This document shows positions 1 to 8,584 of a DNA stretch of 64,000 nucleotides, piece by piece. The stretch comes from Gammaproteobacteria bacterium. Lineage in GTDB: Bacteria; Gemmatimonadota; Gemmatimonadetes; Longimicrobiales; Gaopeijiaceae. The position numbers were made by a program, and so were the translations under genes. The stretch lies in assembly GCA_028819075.1 (NCBI GenBank), contig JAPPMM010000045.1:85167-149166 (forward strand), given 5' to 3'. Each line of letters starts with the position of its first letter. Within the stretch, counting starts at the first letter, position 1. A model generated the notes under the pieces. The model had not been told where the DNA came from. It saw only the letters and a program-made list of their open reading frames with translations, and ran no database searches.

Positions 1-1755
1 CTCCAGAGGGATCGGGCCGGTGAGTTCGTTCCTGCCGAGATCCAGCCATTTCAGGCTGGCGAGATCGCCCAACTCTGGAGGGATCGGGCCGGTCAGGCCG
101 TTGGCGCCGAGGTCCAGCCGTTCCAAGCTGGCGAGGCCGCCCAACTCCGGCGGGATCGAGCCGGTCAGACCGGGGCTATCCTCCCGGCAACACTGTCCAT
201 ATCGCGAGGCGTTGTATCCGAGGCGCAGCCTTTCCAGGCTGGCGAGGTTGCCCAGCTCCGACGGGATCGGACCGTCGAGACGGTTGTCTCTGAGGTCCAG
301 CCATACCAAGCTGGCGAGGCCGCCCAACTCCGGCGGGATCGGGCCGGTGAGGTTGTTGTTTTCGAGGTCCAGTGATCGCAGCCTGGCGAGGTTGCCCAGC
401 TCCGGCGGGATCGAGCCGGTCAGACCGCCCAGTTCCGACCGATATGGGGTGATCGAGACGTTCCGGCCGAGGTGCAGCGTTTCCAGGCTGGCGAGGTTGC
501 CCAGCTCCGGCGGGATCGGACCGTCGAGGCCGTTCCAGCTGAGATCCAGCGTTTTAAGGCTGGCGAGATCGCCCAACTCCGGCGGGATCGGACCGGTCAG
601 GCCCTTGCCGCTGATGTTGCCCCTGAGGATCAGCGTTTCCAAGCTGGCGAGGCCGCCCAGCTCCGGCGGGATCGAGCCGCGGAGGACGTTCCCGCTGAGG
701 TCCAGCGTTCGCAAGCTGGCGAGGCCGCCCAACTCCGGGGGGATCGGACCGGTGAGGTAGTTCAGCTCGCCCCGGCTTCCCCAATCCATATCCGGACAAC
801 TTGGCCATGTCAGGCAGACTTCCAAGCTGATGCCGAGATGCAGCGTTTCCAAGCTGGTGAGGTTGCCCAGCTCCGGAGGAATCGGACCACCGAGGCCGTT
901 GTCTCTGAGGTCCAGCGATTCTACCCTTCCATCGGCATCGACCGTCACCCCATGCCATTCCCCAAGCGGGGCGTCCGTCAGCCAGTTTCCGTTGTTCCTC
1001 CAGTTCTGGCCGTCTGTCGCTTCGTAGAGCGCCGTCAGCGCGGCCCGCTCGTCCACTTCCGCCACTTCCGCCGCAAACACGGCCAGCGCCGAGAGTCCGT
1101 CCGGATCGCTGGCCGTGACCACCACCGCTCCCGCGCTGCCGGCGCTCCCGCCCACCAGGCGCAGCGTGTCGCCGTCCACGGCCACCGAGACAACCGCCGT
1201 GTCCGCACTGGAGGCCGCGAACGCCAGCGCGTCCCCGTCCGGATCCGCGAAGTACGCCGACACCTCCACCGCCACCGCCGCCCCCGGTCCCGGAAGCCGT
1301 TGCGCCGGGATGCCGCCGCCCACCGCCTCCGGAGCCCGGTTTACCGTCACCGCCACGGCAGCCACCGCCGACAGCCCGGACGGGTCCGTTGCCGCGACCG
1401 CCACCGCTCCCGCGCCCCCGGTCCCGCCGCCCGTCAGGCGCAGCGTGTCGCCGTCCACGGCCGCCGAGACAACCGCCGTGTCCGCACTGGAGGCCGCGAA
1501 CGCCAGCGCATCCCCATCCGGATCCGCGAAGTACGCCGACACGTCCACCGCCGCCGCCGCCCCCGGTCCCGGAAGCCGTTGCGCCGGGATGCCGCCGCCC
1601 ACCGCCTCCGGAGCCCGGTTCGCCGCCCCCGCCACGCCAGCTCGCGCCGACAGCCCGGACGGTTCCGGATCGGCCGGGGAAGGATCGGGGGCCGTCGCGT
1701 CGCCCGAACACCCGGCCGCCAGCAACAGCGCCGCCAGTTTCAGATAAGGCTTCAT
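1..1755 (-). CDS. Leucine-rich-repeat lipoprotein, 3' end outside the window
   Basis: The reading frame is open for 585 codons and runs off the left edge, so the C-terminus is missing. The protein starts with a lipoprotein signal whose lipobox is LLAAGC (Cys16). Two near-identical Ig/cadherin-like domains follow (motif AYFADPDGDALAF), lying exactly 279 bp (93 codons) apart. After a short helical segment (DERAALTALYEATDG) come about ten plant-type LRRs of roughly 24 residues (LDLSGNxLxGPIPPELGxLASL). The ATG is preceded by GGAG at suitable spacing. An outer-membrane or surface lipoprotein used for adhesion or protein binding is the family expectation; the ligand is unknown. Strong codon bias on this strand also creates long meaningless frames on the other strand. 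Confidence 0.9.
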   Translation of the reverse strand, partial: MKPYLKLAALLLAAGCSGDATAPDPSPADPEPSGLSARAGVAGAANRAPEAVGGGIPAQRLPGPGAAAAVDVSAYFADPDGDALAFAASSADTAVVSAAVDGDTLRLTGGGTGGAGAVAVAATDPSGLSAVAAVAVTVNRAPEAVGGGIPAQRLPGPGAAVAVEVSAYFADPDGDALAFAASSADTAVVSVAVDGDTLRLVGGSAGSAGAVVVTASDPDGLSALAVFAAEVAEVDERAALTALYEATDGQNWRNNGNWLTDAPLGEWHGVTVDADGRVESLDLRDNGLGGPIPPELGNLTSLETLHLGISLEVCLTWPSCPDMDWGSRGELNYLTGPIPPELGGLASLRTLDLSGNVLRGSIPPELGGLASLETLILRGNISGKGLTGPIPPELGDLASLKTLDLSWNGLDGPIPPELGNLASLETLHLGRNVSITPYRSELGGLTGSIPPELGNLARLRSLDLENNNLTGPIPPELGGLASLVWLDLRDNRLDGPIPSELGNLASLERLRLGYNASRYGQCCREDSPGLTGSIPPELGGLASLERLDLGANGLTGPIPPELGDLASLKWLDLGRNELTGPIPLE

Positions 1756-1914
1756 GGGTTGGGTCTCCGTTTCGTAACGTTCGGGGCGTCTTCGCGCCGT
1801 TGCGACCGATCCGCAAGCACGGCCACGGTTCTCCGCACGGCCTTCCACGACCGCCGTGATCCCGCGCCGTTCCGCTCGTGCTTCCCGCAACCGCCCGTCC
1901 ATGCGGTCCATCCG

Positions 1915-2301
1915 CTACCGGATGTCCTTCATCCCGTCTTCGACGTCGCGGAAATCGTTGCTCTTCAACTGCTCGTACGGGTCTTGCTGCCGGCACCATA
2001 GCGCCGCCCGCTTCGTTTCGTGTATGTCATCATTCGATTCCTCGGCGATGGACCCCACGACCTGCACGATTGCAAGTTCGCGGAGACAAGCCATCTCCGC
2101 CATCCGGTCGCTGCCCGTGCGGCCCGAGACGCGTGCTCTCTTAGGACCGAGGTCAAACAGGATCGACATCGGGAGCACACCAGCTACGCCAGCGATCCCG
2201 CTGCGAATGGGACACGATACCGCGTCCGTCCCGACCAAGACCGCCAGCAAGTAACCGAATGCGAACGCATAGAGCCAAGGCCAAGCCACGCCCCCCATCA
2301 T
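1915..2301 (-). CDS. Hypothetical protein with one N-terminal membrane segment
   Basis: Frame of 128 codons starting at a double ATG. Residues about 6-25 (WLYAFAFGYLLAVLV) form a hydrophobic helix; the rest is charged and contains a few cysteines (CLREL, LWCRQQD). I do not recognise a family. It lies upstream of, and in the same direction as, the LRR lipoprotein, with about 160 bases between them. No strong Shine-Dalgarno is visible, so the start and even the reality of the gene are uncertain. Its composition is more plausible than the overlapping frames on the plus strand, which are rich in Arg/Ser/Pro as shadow frames usually are. Confidence 0.4.
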   Translation of the reverse strand: MMGGVAWPWLYAFAFGYLLAVLVGTDAVSCPIRSGIAGVAGVLPMSILFDLGPKRARVSGRTGSDRMAEMACLRELAIVQVVGSIAEESNDDIHETKRAALWCRQQDPYEQLKSNDFRDVEDGMKDIR

Positions 2302-2396
2302 CGTTACCGGACCAACAGGATCACGGACGCCAGTAAGACGCCCGCCACCGCAATTATTGCATTTGAGTCAAGCGGGGGCGGGCGTTAGCATGGGGT

Positions 2397-3044
2397 ATGA
2401 ACAAGCTAGATCGGGTACGGCGATTCGTCGTCCGAGAAGGCATTGCCGAGGGCTTGGCCCTCCTGGGGCATAAGATTTTCGGCGCTCTCGCTTTTATCGC
2501 GGGGCTCTCGGCACTCGCCGTAGTGTTGGTATCCGGGAAGTGGGTGTGGGAATACTTGAAGCGCTACACCCTGATAGACTTGGAACGAGCGCTGGCGCTT
2601 CCCCCCGCGCCCATCGACGCGGAAGTCGTCCGTGGCGCCACACGCCCGCAGCCGATCCTGCGGCCCTCCGGCATATACACCATGCCGGAAGAGGATCGGG
2701 GGATTGATGAGCGGGCGGCGCTGGGGATGCTCGATGCGTCATCGCTCATTCCGTCCGCGATTCACGGAGAGCGCCGCCGCGAGATAGTCCGCGAACTGCT
2801 GAGGGATTTCGCGGGTGGTGGCTGCGATGTCTATGACGGGAAGACCTACAGCGAAACGCTGTTGCGGGAGTGGATCGACCGGCGCGCCTACAACTTGTTG
2901 ACGCCGAGTGGCGGGAGGGGAAATGGAACTGACGCTGGCGCAGCCGCCGGCAATTCGTCGAAACCATCCCCGCCGCAAGGGTATTTGCACTTCTTAAACT
3001 TCCGTCCAGAGCAACCGGGCGCCGGCTTGCGAGCCCGCGCTTGA
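2397..3044 (+). CDS. Hypothetical single-pass membrane protein
   Basis: 215 residues. A basic N-terminus (MNKLDRVRRFVVREG) precedes a hydrophobic segment at about residues 27-47 (IFGALAFIAGLSALAVVLV), followed by a soluble domain with acidic/basic helices (ERRREIVRELLRDF) and a Gly/Ser/Pro-rich C-terminus. An inner-membrane anchor with a cytoplasmic or periplasmic domain is the simplest reading. No family is recognised. It points towards the 17-codon mini-ORF that ends 16 bases downstream on the other strand. The overlapping minus-strand frames look like shadows. Confidence 0.6.
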   Translation: MNKLDRVRRFVVREGIAEGLALLGHKIFGALAFIAGLSALAVVLVSGKWVWEYLKRYTLIDLERALALPPAPIDAEVVRGATRPQPILRPSGIYTMPEEDRGIDERAALGMLDASSLIPSAIHGERRREIVRELLRDFAGGGCDVYDGKTYSETLLREWIDRRAYNLLTPSGGRGNGTDAGAAAGNSSKPSPPQGYLHFLNFRPEQPGAGLRARA

Positions 3045-3060
3045 GGCGGTTACTCTGGGG

Positions 3061-3114
3061 TTACAGGGAAGCGGTGTAGTCATCGAGTCTTCGTTGAATC
3101 GGGTTCCGCTTCAT
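3061..3114 (-). CDS. 17-residue mini-ORF with near-perfect Shine-Dalgarno
   Basis: Reads MKRNPIQRRLDDYTASL then TAA. Directly upstream is AAAGGAGGTGATC, complementary to the entire 3' tail of 16S rRNA, with GGAGG ending 7 bases before the ATG. Immediately upstream of that is a 16-bp palindrome (3130-3145). Such a complete SD is rare and argues that this frame is translated, as a leader peptide or small protein. It has no clear downstream partner on its strand, because the next gene is convergent. It could also be the decayed 5' end of a longer gene. Confidence 0.4.
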   Translation of the reverse strand: MKRNPIQRRLDDYTASL

Positions 3115-3129
3115 GCGATCACCTCCTTT

Positions 3130-3145
3130 GGAAATCACGATTTCC
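3130..3145. repeat. 16-bp palindrome upstream of the mini-ORF
   Basis: GGAAATCACGATTTCC: two 7-bp arms (GGAAATC/GATTTCC) around a 2-base centre. It abuts the SD of the minus-strand mini-ORF, a place where an operator for a dimeric repressor would act. No matching copy was noticed elsewhere in the window. Confidence 0.5.
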
Positions 3146-3170
3146 TTGCGACGGGGACGGTGACCTTAGC

Positions 3171-3197
3171 CCTTGGCGGGACTTCCGACCGCCAAGG
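3171..3197. repeat. Strong hairpin (9-bp stem, 9-base loop)
   Basis: CCTTGGCGG and CCGCCAAGG are perfect inverted arms separated by 9 bases. There is no T-run after either arm, so an intrinsic terminator is not obvious. It lies 26 bp from the 16-bp palindrome and opens the hairpin-rich gene-free stretch. Confidence 0.5.
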
Positions 3198-3669
3198 ACC
3201 TTCTCTCAACAGCTGACGCTGACGGAGCGCCTACGCGACCACGTCGCGGTACTCGACCCACCTGTGGCATAGGCTCTCCGGATCCGGCAGCTACACAGCA
3301 ATCTCGCCGCTCTCTCTCCGGTTCGGCAATGCATGGCAGGAGCCTCAGCCAACGTCCATCCAAAGACGTGAGCTGCCGTATTGGCACGTCTGTTCATGAC
3401 GGCAAACCTCTCCGGTCAATTGACTCAACACTGGTGGTGACAGGTGAGGTCGCGTTGACGACAGGCGCTAAGACGCCGAATGCCTTCGGCAAGGAGGTGG
3501 GGCGGGTGAGAGTCCCGCTATTCAGGTCCAGCTTTCCCGCTTCCCCGGCACGATCTAGCAGGGTACAGCCCGATGGCAAGAAACGCAGATCGTGCAGTCC
3601 TGATTGAACTTAGACGATTCCTTGCCGCGATTCATAGCATCCATATCCTGCCATCCCGGCAGGATGTGA
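3198..3669. other. Gene-free stretch with several hairpins; possible structured-RNA or intron remnant
   Basis: No convincing coding frame. Visible local structure: GGCG-CTAAGA-CGCC (3464-3477), GCCGAA-TGCC-TTCGGC (3475-3490, mutually exclusive with the previous one) and GCGGG-TGAGAGT-CCCGC (3502-3518). The run 'ggtgagagtcccgc' resembles the 5' structural part of bacterial group II introns, but no domain V or maturase is present, so this is only a suggestion. Confidence 0.25.
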
Positions 3670-4632
3670 TTATCGCGGCCCTGGCCGCTCTCTGCGAATC
3701 CTGGCCATCAGCGCGAACGGATCGCCGGGCTGCTCGGCCGAGCCGAACTCCCGATACAGCGTCGCGACGTTGATAACGATCCGTTCGGCATCGCCCCAGG
3801 AATCGAAGTCGGCGAGCGAGATGTCCATTGCCGCATCATGGACGCTCAAACCCGCGTCGAAGCGGATCCTGGCCTCGTCCCGCACATACACCAGGTAGTC
3901 CCGCACCGCCCGGATGCCGCGCTTGTCGGTGACCGGACCGTGGCCCGGGACCACGACTTCAACAGGCAACCCGAGCATGTAGTCGCACGCAGCGATCCAG
4001 TTCGCAACGGGTCCGGCCCACAGGATCGGGTGGCCCTCGATGAACAGAATATCGCCCGTGAAGACGACCCGATCGTCCGGTACGTAGACCAGGATGTCAC
4101 CCGTCGTATGGCACGGGCCGAACTGCTTCAGGACGATGCTCTTGTCTCCGACGCGCGTCCGGTGATGGCCTTCGAAGGTGGTTGTCGGAAGGACCTGTGT
4201 GATTCCTTCGAAGTCAAAGGCGCCGAACGCCTCGATGAGGAATCGGCCCGTCTCGCCCATGCCCGGGGCCGCGTCCATGAGCATTGCGAGCCGCTCAGGA
4301 CTCTGGGCGGTCATCTCCTCGGCTGCGGCCCGTGAGGCGATGATCTCCGCCCCGGCCACCAACTCGTTGCCGTTGCAGTGGTCGGGGTTGGCGTGCGTGT
4401 TGACGGGCTTGTCGACGTTGCGCGCGGCCACGGGCTCGGCGTCGCGCATGCCAGCGAGCATGGCACGGGTCAGCTTGAGGTCGAACAGGGTGTCCACGAG
4501 CAGACTCTCGTCGCCGTCAACGACGAGCCCGGCATTGCTCCAACCCCAACCGCCATCGGGCTGGATCCACGCATAGCATCGGGACCCGAGTTCGTGCAGG
4601 CCGTGCGTGAAGGGCCGAACGCCAAGTGTCAT
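3670..4632 (-). CDS. MBL-fold metallo-hydrolase
   Basis: 320 residues of the metallo-beta-lactamase fold. The metal-binding motif reads NTHANPDHCNGN, so the second His of the classical HxHxDH is Asn. That variant is, from memory, common in a large subgroup of uncharacterised MBL hydrolases. Further ligands are visible in GPCHTTGD, FTGDILF and VVPGHGPV. A cytoplasmic hydrolase acting on a small ester, lactone or thioester is expected; the substrate is unknown. Its ATG overlaps the stop of the upstream antiporter (ATGA), so the two genes are translationally coupled. The start was set at this coupled ATG; the open frame further upstream lies inside the antiporter. Confidence 0.85.
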   Translation of the reverse strand: MTLGVRPFTHGLHELGSRCYAWIQPDGGWGWSNAGLVVDGDESLLVDTLFDLKLTRAMLAGMRDAEPVAARNVDKPVNTHANPDHCNGNELVAGAEIIASRAAAEEMTAQSPERLAMLMDAAPGMGETGRFLIEAFGAFDFEGITQVLPTTTFEGHHRTRVGDKSIVLKQFGPCHTTGDILVYVPDDRVVFTGDILFIEGHPILWAGPVANWIAACDYMLGLPVEVVVPGHGPVTDKRGIRAVRDYLVYVRDEARIRFDAGLSVHDAAMDISLADFDSWGDAERIVINVATLYREFGSAEQPGDPFALMARIRRERPGPR

Positions 4633-6101
4633 ATAGCCGGATCCGTGTCGGCTTCGGACCTCCCCAGTCCCGTCCAGATCGCCGCCAGCATCACGGCGAG
4701 GAGCGCCCAGGAATATGTGTTGGCCAGACCGGCTTCGAGGGCCGACACCCGCGCGATCCCGAACGATTCGCCGGATGCCGTGGCCGAGGCCGCCAGGATG
4801 GTGGGAATGAAGAACGGGAGGAGAAACGGGTAGGTGCACACGGTCATGTCGAGCAGGTTGGCGCGCCTGAAACGGCCGATGCCGGCGCGCCTGCCCGAGT
4901 CCCGGACCAGGTCGCCCACGGCGAGGATCGCCATAACCGAATGCGTTGTCAGCAGGACCGCCACGCTGGTCACGCCGAAGATGCGCAGCTCCGCGGCGCG
5001 CGCGGTTTCGGCCGCCGACCGGGAACTCTGTGCAAAGCGGTCCAGGATGCCCGCCTCCTGCGCGGCCCCCACGATGCCCATCAACAGGATGGTGAACACG
5101 ACGATCCCCACGGCTCCCTCCATCCCGTCGAGGATGAGCCCGCGGGCCTGGAAGGCCTCCCGGTCGATGTAGACGAGGTCGGCCGGCACAACGAGCCCGA
5201 GCGCCAGGGCCAGGACCACAGCCGCGGCCACACCGGAGAAGAGGCTCTCCACCAGGCCACGCCCCCGCCACAGCATCACGAAGGCGGCCAGAGGGGCCAG
5301 CAGCATGGGGAGCGCGGCCGGGCTGCCTTCGAGCGTCGCGCCCTGTCCCGGCGTCTGCGTGACCGCGGTTTGCGCGCCTCCCAGCAAGGTCAGGACGACA
5401 GCCGCGACCACCGCGGCAGGAAGCGCGTAGCGGAGGCGGCTGCGCACCACGCCCCCCATGGGCGCCCCCTGGCTGCTCGCAGAGGCGATGGTGGTGTCGG
5501 ATACCGGCGAGACGTTGTCGCCGAAGGTGGCCCCGGCCAGGATGGCCCCGATGAGGACGACCGGACTTGCCTCCAGGACGCCCGCGGCGGGATAGAGGAG
5601 CGGAGCGCAGATCAGGATCGTGCCCAGGCTCGTCCCCGTGGCCGTGGAGAACAGCACCGCGATCAGGAACGACATGAGGACGAAGCCTCCGCCACGTACA
5701 CCGAGTTCGCTCCCTGCCCAGACGAGGGCATGTACGAGCCCCGCCTCGCGCAGCACGACCGAGAAGACGCCCGCCAGCAGCCACGCGGCGACCATGAGCA
5801 TCACGATGGGGCGGGACATGCCCCGGAGCGCGGCCGCGCTGTATGCGGAGGCGCTGCGGGCGACCAGCAGTCCGACCCCGAGGGCCGCCAGGAGGACCGG
5901 CCACAGCCCGCGCTCGTCGGGAGCCCCGGAGAAGCCCAGCCAGGCTGCGCCGGCGGCGAAAACCAGGATGGGAGCCGCCGCCCCGGCAAGGCCGAGGTGG
6001 AAGCCGAGCGGCGCCGGCGGCTGCGCGTGCGAGCGCGAGGACGGTGTCGGATCGGGTGCGGAGTTCACGGTGCGGGGCGGGTTTTCCGGGTGACGGGACA
6101 C
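4629..6101 (-). CDS. Na+/H+ antiporter NhaC-type family protein
   Basis: 490 residues with 11-13 hydrophobic segments. Typical NhaC-superfamily features are the GTSLGTILICAPLLYPAA region, GDNVSPVSDTTIASAS (the conserved D-N-x-S-P-x-S-D-T motif of this family) and a second inverted half with THSVMAILAVG. Inner-membrane exchange of Na+ (or an organic cation) for protons, or amino-acid/solute antiport, is the family role. It ends in an ATGA overlap with the MBL hydrolase, which suggests that transported substrate and hydrolysed substrate are related (inference). The N-terminal ~30 residues are Pro/Ser-rich and cytoplasmic. Confidence 0.88.
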   Translation of the reverse strand: MSRHPENPPRTVNSAPDPTPSSRSHAQPPAPLGFHLGLAGAAAPILVFAAGAAWLGFSGAPDERGLWPVLLAALGVGLLVARSASAYSAAALRGMSRPIVMLMVAAWLLAGVFSVVLREAGLVHALVWAGSELGVRGGGFVLMSFLIAVLFSTATGTSLGTILICAPLLYPAAGVLEASPVVLIGAILAGATFGDNVSPVSDTTIASASSQGAPMGGVVRSRLRYALPAAVVAAVVLTLLGGAQTAVTQTPGQGATLEGSPAALPMLLAPLAAFVMLWRGRGLVESLFSGVAAAVVLALALGLVVPADLVYIDREAFQARGLILDGMEGAVGIVVFTILLMGIVGAAQEAGILDRFAQSSRSAAETARAAELRIFGVTSVAVLLTTHSVMAILAVGDLVRDSGRRAGIGRFRRANLLDMTVCTYPFLLPFFIPTILAASATASGESFGIARVSALEAGLANTYSWALLAVMLAAIWTGLGRSEADTDPAI

Positions 6102-6184
6102 GCCCTATGATCGAGGATCGGCTCCGGATGGGCCAGCTTGGCAGCCATCGTTACAGCCTCCACGTTCGCTCGCCTCCAGGCCCG

Positions 6185-6214
6185 TTGCCGCCAAGTGCTC
6201 GGCGCGCGTATACT
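6185..6214 (+). promoter_or_regulatory. Possible sigma-70 type promoter
   Basis: TTGCCG (6185-6190), an 18-base spacer and TATACT (6209-6214). It lies between the antiporter gene and the rightward DUF2335 group and could drive the latter. Confidence 0.35.
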
Positions 6215-6359
6215 CTGCTCATGGAACGATGCCATGCGGCCTCCGTATGGGGAGCCGTAACAGACGGCCACGGACACATAAGGAACATGAGAATTGGGCT
6301 CGACGGCTAAGCGAAGAACCCGAGGTGCCAGCCATCACTTGGCGTGGAACCTGGGGTCG

Positions 6360-6539
6360 ATGGTAGAGATTTGGCCACGGACGCCCCCCACTGAAACGCT
6401 GATCGCCGAAGCATGGCAGTCTACCGGAGACATCCTCAAGGATGCCATCACGGAGGTCGAGCGTGGCCAGAGGAAAGCGCCGTCAAGAGAGGTCCGGGCT
6501 CGCGAGAACAGACGAGCCATCCCCTCTCCCAGCTCCTGA
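6360..6539 (+). CDS. Possible small protein overlapping the DUF2335 gene
   Basis: 59 codons in a frame different from the DUF2335 gene, overlapping its 5' end by 77 bases. The reading (TPPTETLIAEAWQSTGDILK, then ITEVERGQRKAPS) has a natural amphipathic-helix composition rather than the Arg/Pro-rich look of shadow frames. A tight overlap with a downstream gene is common for coupled small genes. No family is recognised and no clear SD precedes ATG 6360, so this is a tentative call. Confidence 0.35.
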   Translation: MVEIWPRTPPTETLIAEAWQSTGDILKDAITEVERGQRKAPSREVRARENRRAIPSPSS

Positions 6540-6951
6540 CTCATCGGACGACGATCCCAGATCCGCAGCTGCCGCTGACGCAAAGGAACCAGTAGCGGAG
6601 CAACGGACGGTTGTCACGCGGCGATCCCAGACCTACCAAGGCCCTCTGCCACCCCCGCAGATGATGGCCGGATACGAAGAGGTCCTGCCGGGACTCGCCG
6701 ACCGGATCATGGCCATGGCAGAGGAAACCTCTGCGCACATCAGGAAGGTCAGGGAAAGAGGGCAGTGGTTTTCGCTATGGATCTCCACGCTCGTGATCGT
6801 TGTCGGCGCCTGGCGCGGCAACGCGGAGGTGAGCATTCAAGCCCTCTATCTCCTGGCGGCCATCTATGTCTTCTCAAGGCTTCCCGACTGGTGGCACAGC
6901 TGGAAGCGGCCTCCGGACGAGGCTCCCCCGGAGTCGGATGAAGACGATTAG
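6463..6951 (+). CDS. DUF2335 family membrane protein
   Basis: 162 residues from a GTG preceded by GGAGG (6 bases away), chosen over the ATG at 6442, which has no SD. A charged disordered N-terminus leads to the family core PLPPPQMMAGYEEVLPGLAD, then AMAEETSAHIRK, and two adjacent membrane segments (WFSLWISTLVIVVGAW; IQALYLLAAIYVF). It ends with an acidic tail. DUF2335 proteins are small predicted membrane proteins frequently found in phage-like or accessory regions; their function is not known. The lower-GC surroundings compared with gltB agree with an accessory origin. Confidence 0.75.
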   Translation: MARGKRRQERSGLARTDEPSPLPAPDSSDDDPRSAAAADAKEPVAEQRTVVTRRSQTYQGPLPPPQMMAGYEEVLPGLADRIMAMAEETSAHIRKVRERGQWFSLWISTLVIVVGAWRGNAEVSIQALYLLAAIYVFSRLPDWWHSWKRPPDEAPPESDEDD

Positions 6952-7035
6952 ATGGAGTTTAAGACAACCCTGGGCGTGACCGGTAAGACAAAAGCCCGAT
7001 AGCATCGCTCCCACAAGTCGAACGAGGGTATGCGC

Positions 7036-7371
7036 ATGAGCGTCGATGACGTCTTCGAACTCTACGACCTGCGGGTCGAGGTGGTCGCCGGCGAGCGCGA
7101 CATGGTGTGCAACCACAAGGTGGGCGACTACTTCGAGCTCAGCGGGGAGAACCTGTCCTTTCCCGCCGGCCAGACCTTTCCGCTCTACCCCCTGGCCGCC
7201 CTTCTTCCCCTCCTCCCCGCGAAGCAGCGCGAAACCCATTCCCACGACTGGATGACCACGGACACGGAGATCGCCTGCCCCGACCCGCACTGCGGCGCCC
7301 GCTTCCGCATCACCCGGACCGGCAGGTCGACGTTCCGCCACAGCGAGGTCACGCGTGTTCCGCTGGACTGA
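7036..7371 (+). CDS. TIGR04076 family protein
   Basis: 111 residues. The pattern of an N-terminal beta strand with a Cys/His (CNHKVGDYFELSG), a central LYPLAALLPLL and a C-terminal CPDPHCGARFRI matches the small TIGR04076 family, whose biochemical role is unknown. ATG 7036 was chosen because gaggg lies 8 bases upstream; the ATG at 7030 is too close to it. The last codons fall in a short tandem duplication: TTCCGCTGGACTGAC occurs at 7358-7372 and again at 7376-7390. Confidence 0.75.
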   Translation: MSVDDVFELYDLRVEVVAGERDMVCNHKVGDYFELSGENLSFPAGQTFPLYPLAALLPLLPAKQRETHSHDWMTTDTEIACPDPHCGARFRITRTGRSTFRHSEVTRVPLD

Positions 7372-7395
7372 CGGCTTCCGCTGGACTGACCGCCC

Positions 7396-8454
7396 GTGGA
7401 CGACATGCCCCCGGCGCACGGGCCGCGAAGCGTCCACGGACTCCCCGCTGTGAATCCAGTTCAGCCACCCCTCCGACTGCCTCCGTCCGGGGTGATCCGG
7501 GGGTGCTGGCAGCTCTCCGAGGGCCACAGCGACGGTTGGAGCAGGGAGCGCGCGTTCGCGGCCCTGGACGCGGCGGCCGCGGCTGAAAGCCCCCTCGTGC
7601 TGGACTGCGCCGACATCTACACCGGCGTGGAGCGCGTCATCGGGGACTGGCTGGCCGGACGGCCGGACATCGCCGACGACGTCGCCGTCCATACCAAGTT
7701 CGTGCCCGACCTCGACGCACTGTCGGCCATCGACCGCAACTACGTCCGCCGCGTCGTGCAGCGGTCACGGGACCGCCTCCGGCTCGACGCACTCGAGTTG
7801 GTGCAGTTCGCGTGGTGGGACCTCACGCAACCGAAGTGGGTGCATGCCGCAGAGTGGCTCGCGGAACTCCGGCAGGAGGGGATCATCCGCCACCTGGGGG
7901 TCACCAACTTCGACCGGGCCGCGCTCGGCACCCTCCTGGACGCGGGCATCCCGGTGGTGTCCAGCCAGGTCCAGCTCTCCCTTCTCGACCGTCGTCCCCT
8001 GAAGGGCCTGACGGAGGTCTGCGGGGAGCGGGGTGTCACCGTGTTCGCCTACGGGGCGCTGGCGGGCGGGCTCCTTTCGGACGCCGGCGGCACGGCGCTG
8101 GAGTCCCGGTCGCTGACCAAGTACCGCCTGATCGTCGAGGAGGTGGGCGGCCGGGAGGTGCTCGGCCGGGCTCGGGGGGCGCTCGCGGAGCTGGCCGCGC
8201 GGCACGGGGCCACCATGGCGGACGCGGCGGTGGCCTACGTGCTCAACCAACAGGGTGTCGGGGCCGCGATCGTCGGGTTGAGCCGAAGAGGCCTGATGGT
8301 GGACGGGCGCCGCGTGCATCTCTCCCCGTCCGATGTGGCGCACCTCGAGGCAATGGTGCCGCAGACCGTCAAGGGAGAAGTGTTCGAGGTCGAGCGCGAC
8401 CGGCAGGGCCCGCACGGCCGTATCATGCGCTACAATCTGAACCTGGAGCACTGA
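7396..8454 (+). CDS. Aldo/keto reductase family protein
   Basis: 352 residues with a TIM-barrel AKR layout: DCADIYTGVERVIGDWL carries the catalytic Asp/Tyr pair, VHTKFVPD the catalytic Lys, GVTNFD the strand-6 motif, and a C-terminal NADPH-binding GLSRR segment. It reduces an aldehyde or ketone with NAD(P)H in the cytoplasm; the substrate cannot be told from sequence. The GTG at 7396 gives a Pro-rich, poorly conserved N-terminus, so translation may start somewhat later. It lies 24 bases after the TIGR04076 gene and may be cotranscribed with it. Confidence 0.85.
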   Translation: MDDMPPAHGPRSVHGLPAVNPVQPPLRLPPSGVIRGCWQLSEGHSDGWSRERAFAALDAAAAAESPLVLDCADIYTGVERVIGDWLAGRPDIADDVAVHTKFVPDLDALSAIDRNYVRRVVQRSRDRLRLDALELVQFAWWDLTQPKWVHAAEWLAELRQEGIIRHLGVTNFDRAALGTLLDAGIPVVSSQVQLSLLDRRPLKGLTEVCGERGVTVFAYGALAGGLLSDAGGTALESRSLTKYRLIVEEVGGREVLGRARGALAELAARHGATMADAAVAYVLNQQGVGAAIVGLSRRGLMVDGRRVHLSPSDVAHLEAMVPQTVKGEVFEVERDRQGPHGRIMRYNLNLEH

Positions 8455-8584
8455 CGGGCTCGGTTGCCGACTCCGGCGCATCGTCCCAATTTGCCAGGTC
8501 CATCCCGTCCATTCCCCGTGAGAGTCGAACCTGCGCGCAGGAATGGCGGGATATTCTGCAGGTAACAGTTCCGGGGAGGGGGCC

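Noticed and set aside
20..900. Regularly spaced repeats that might be a CRISPR array
   Set aside because: The spacing is that of ~24-residue LRRs (72 bp); the 'spacers' are also conserved and code for LRR consensus.
3117..3129. GATCACCTCCTTT as the 3' end of a 16S rRNA gene
   Set aside because: Upstream sequence shows no 16S similarity; the match is better explained as a Shine-Dalgarno on the minus strand.
6221..6310. 29-codon frame behind the 6.2-kb promoter
   Set aside because: No SD and no conserved look; probably leader sequence.
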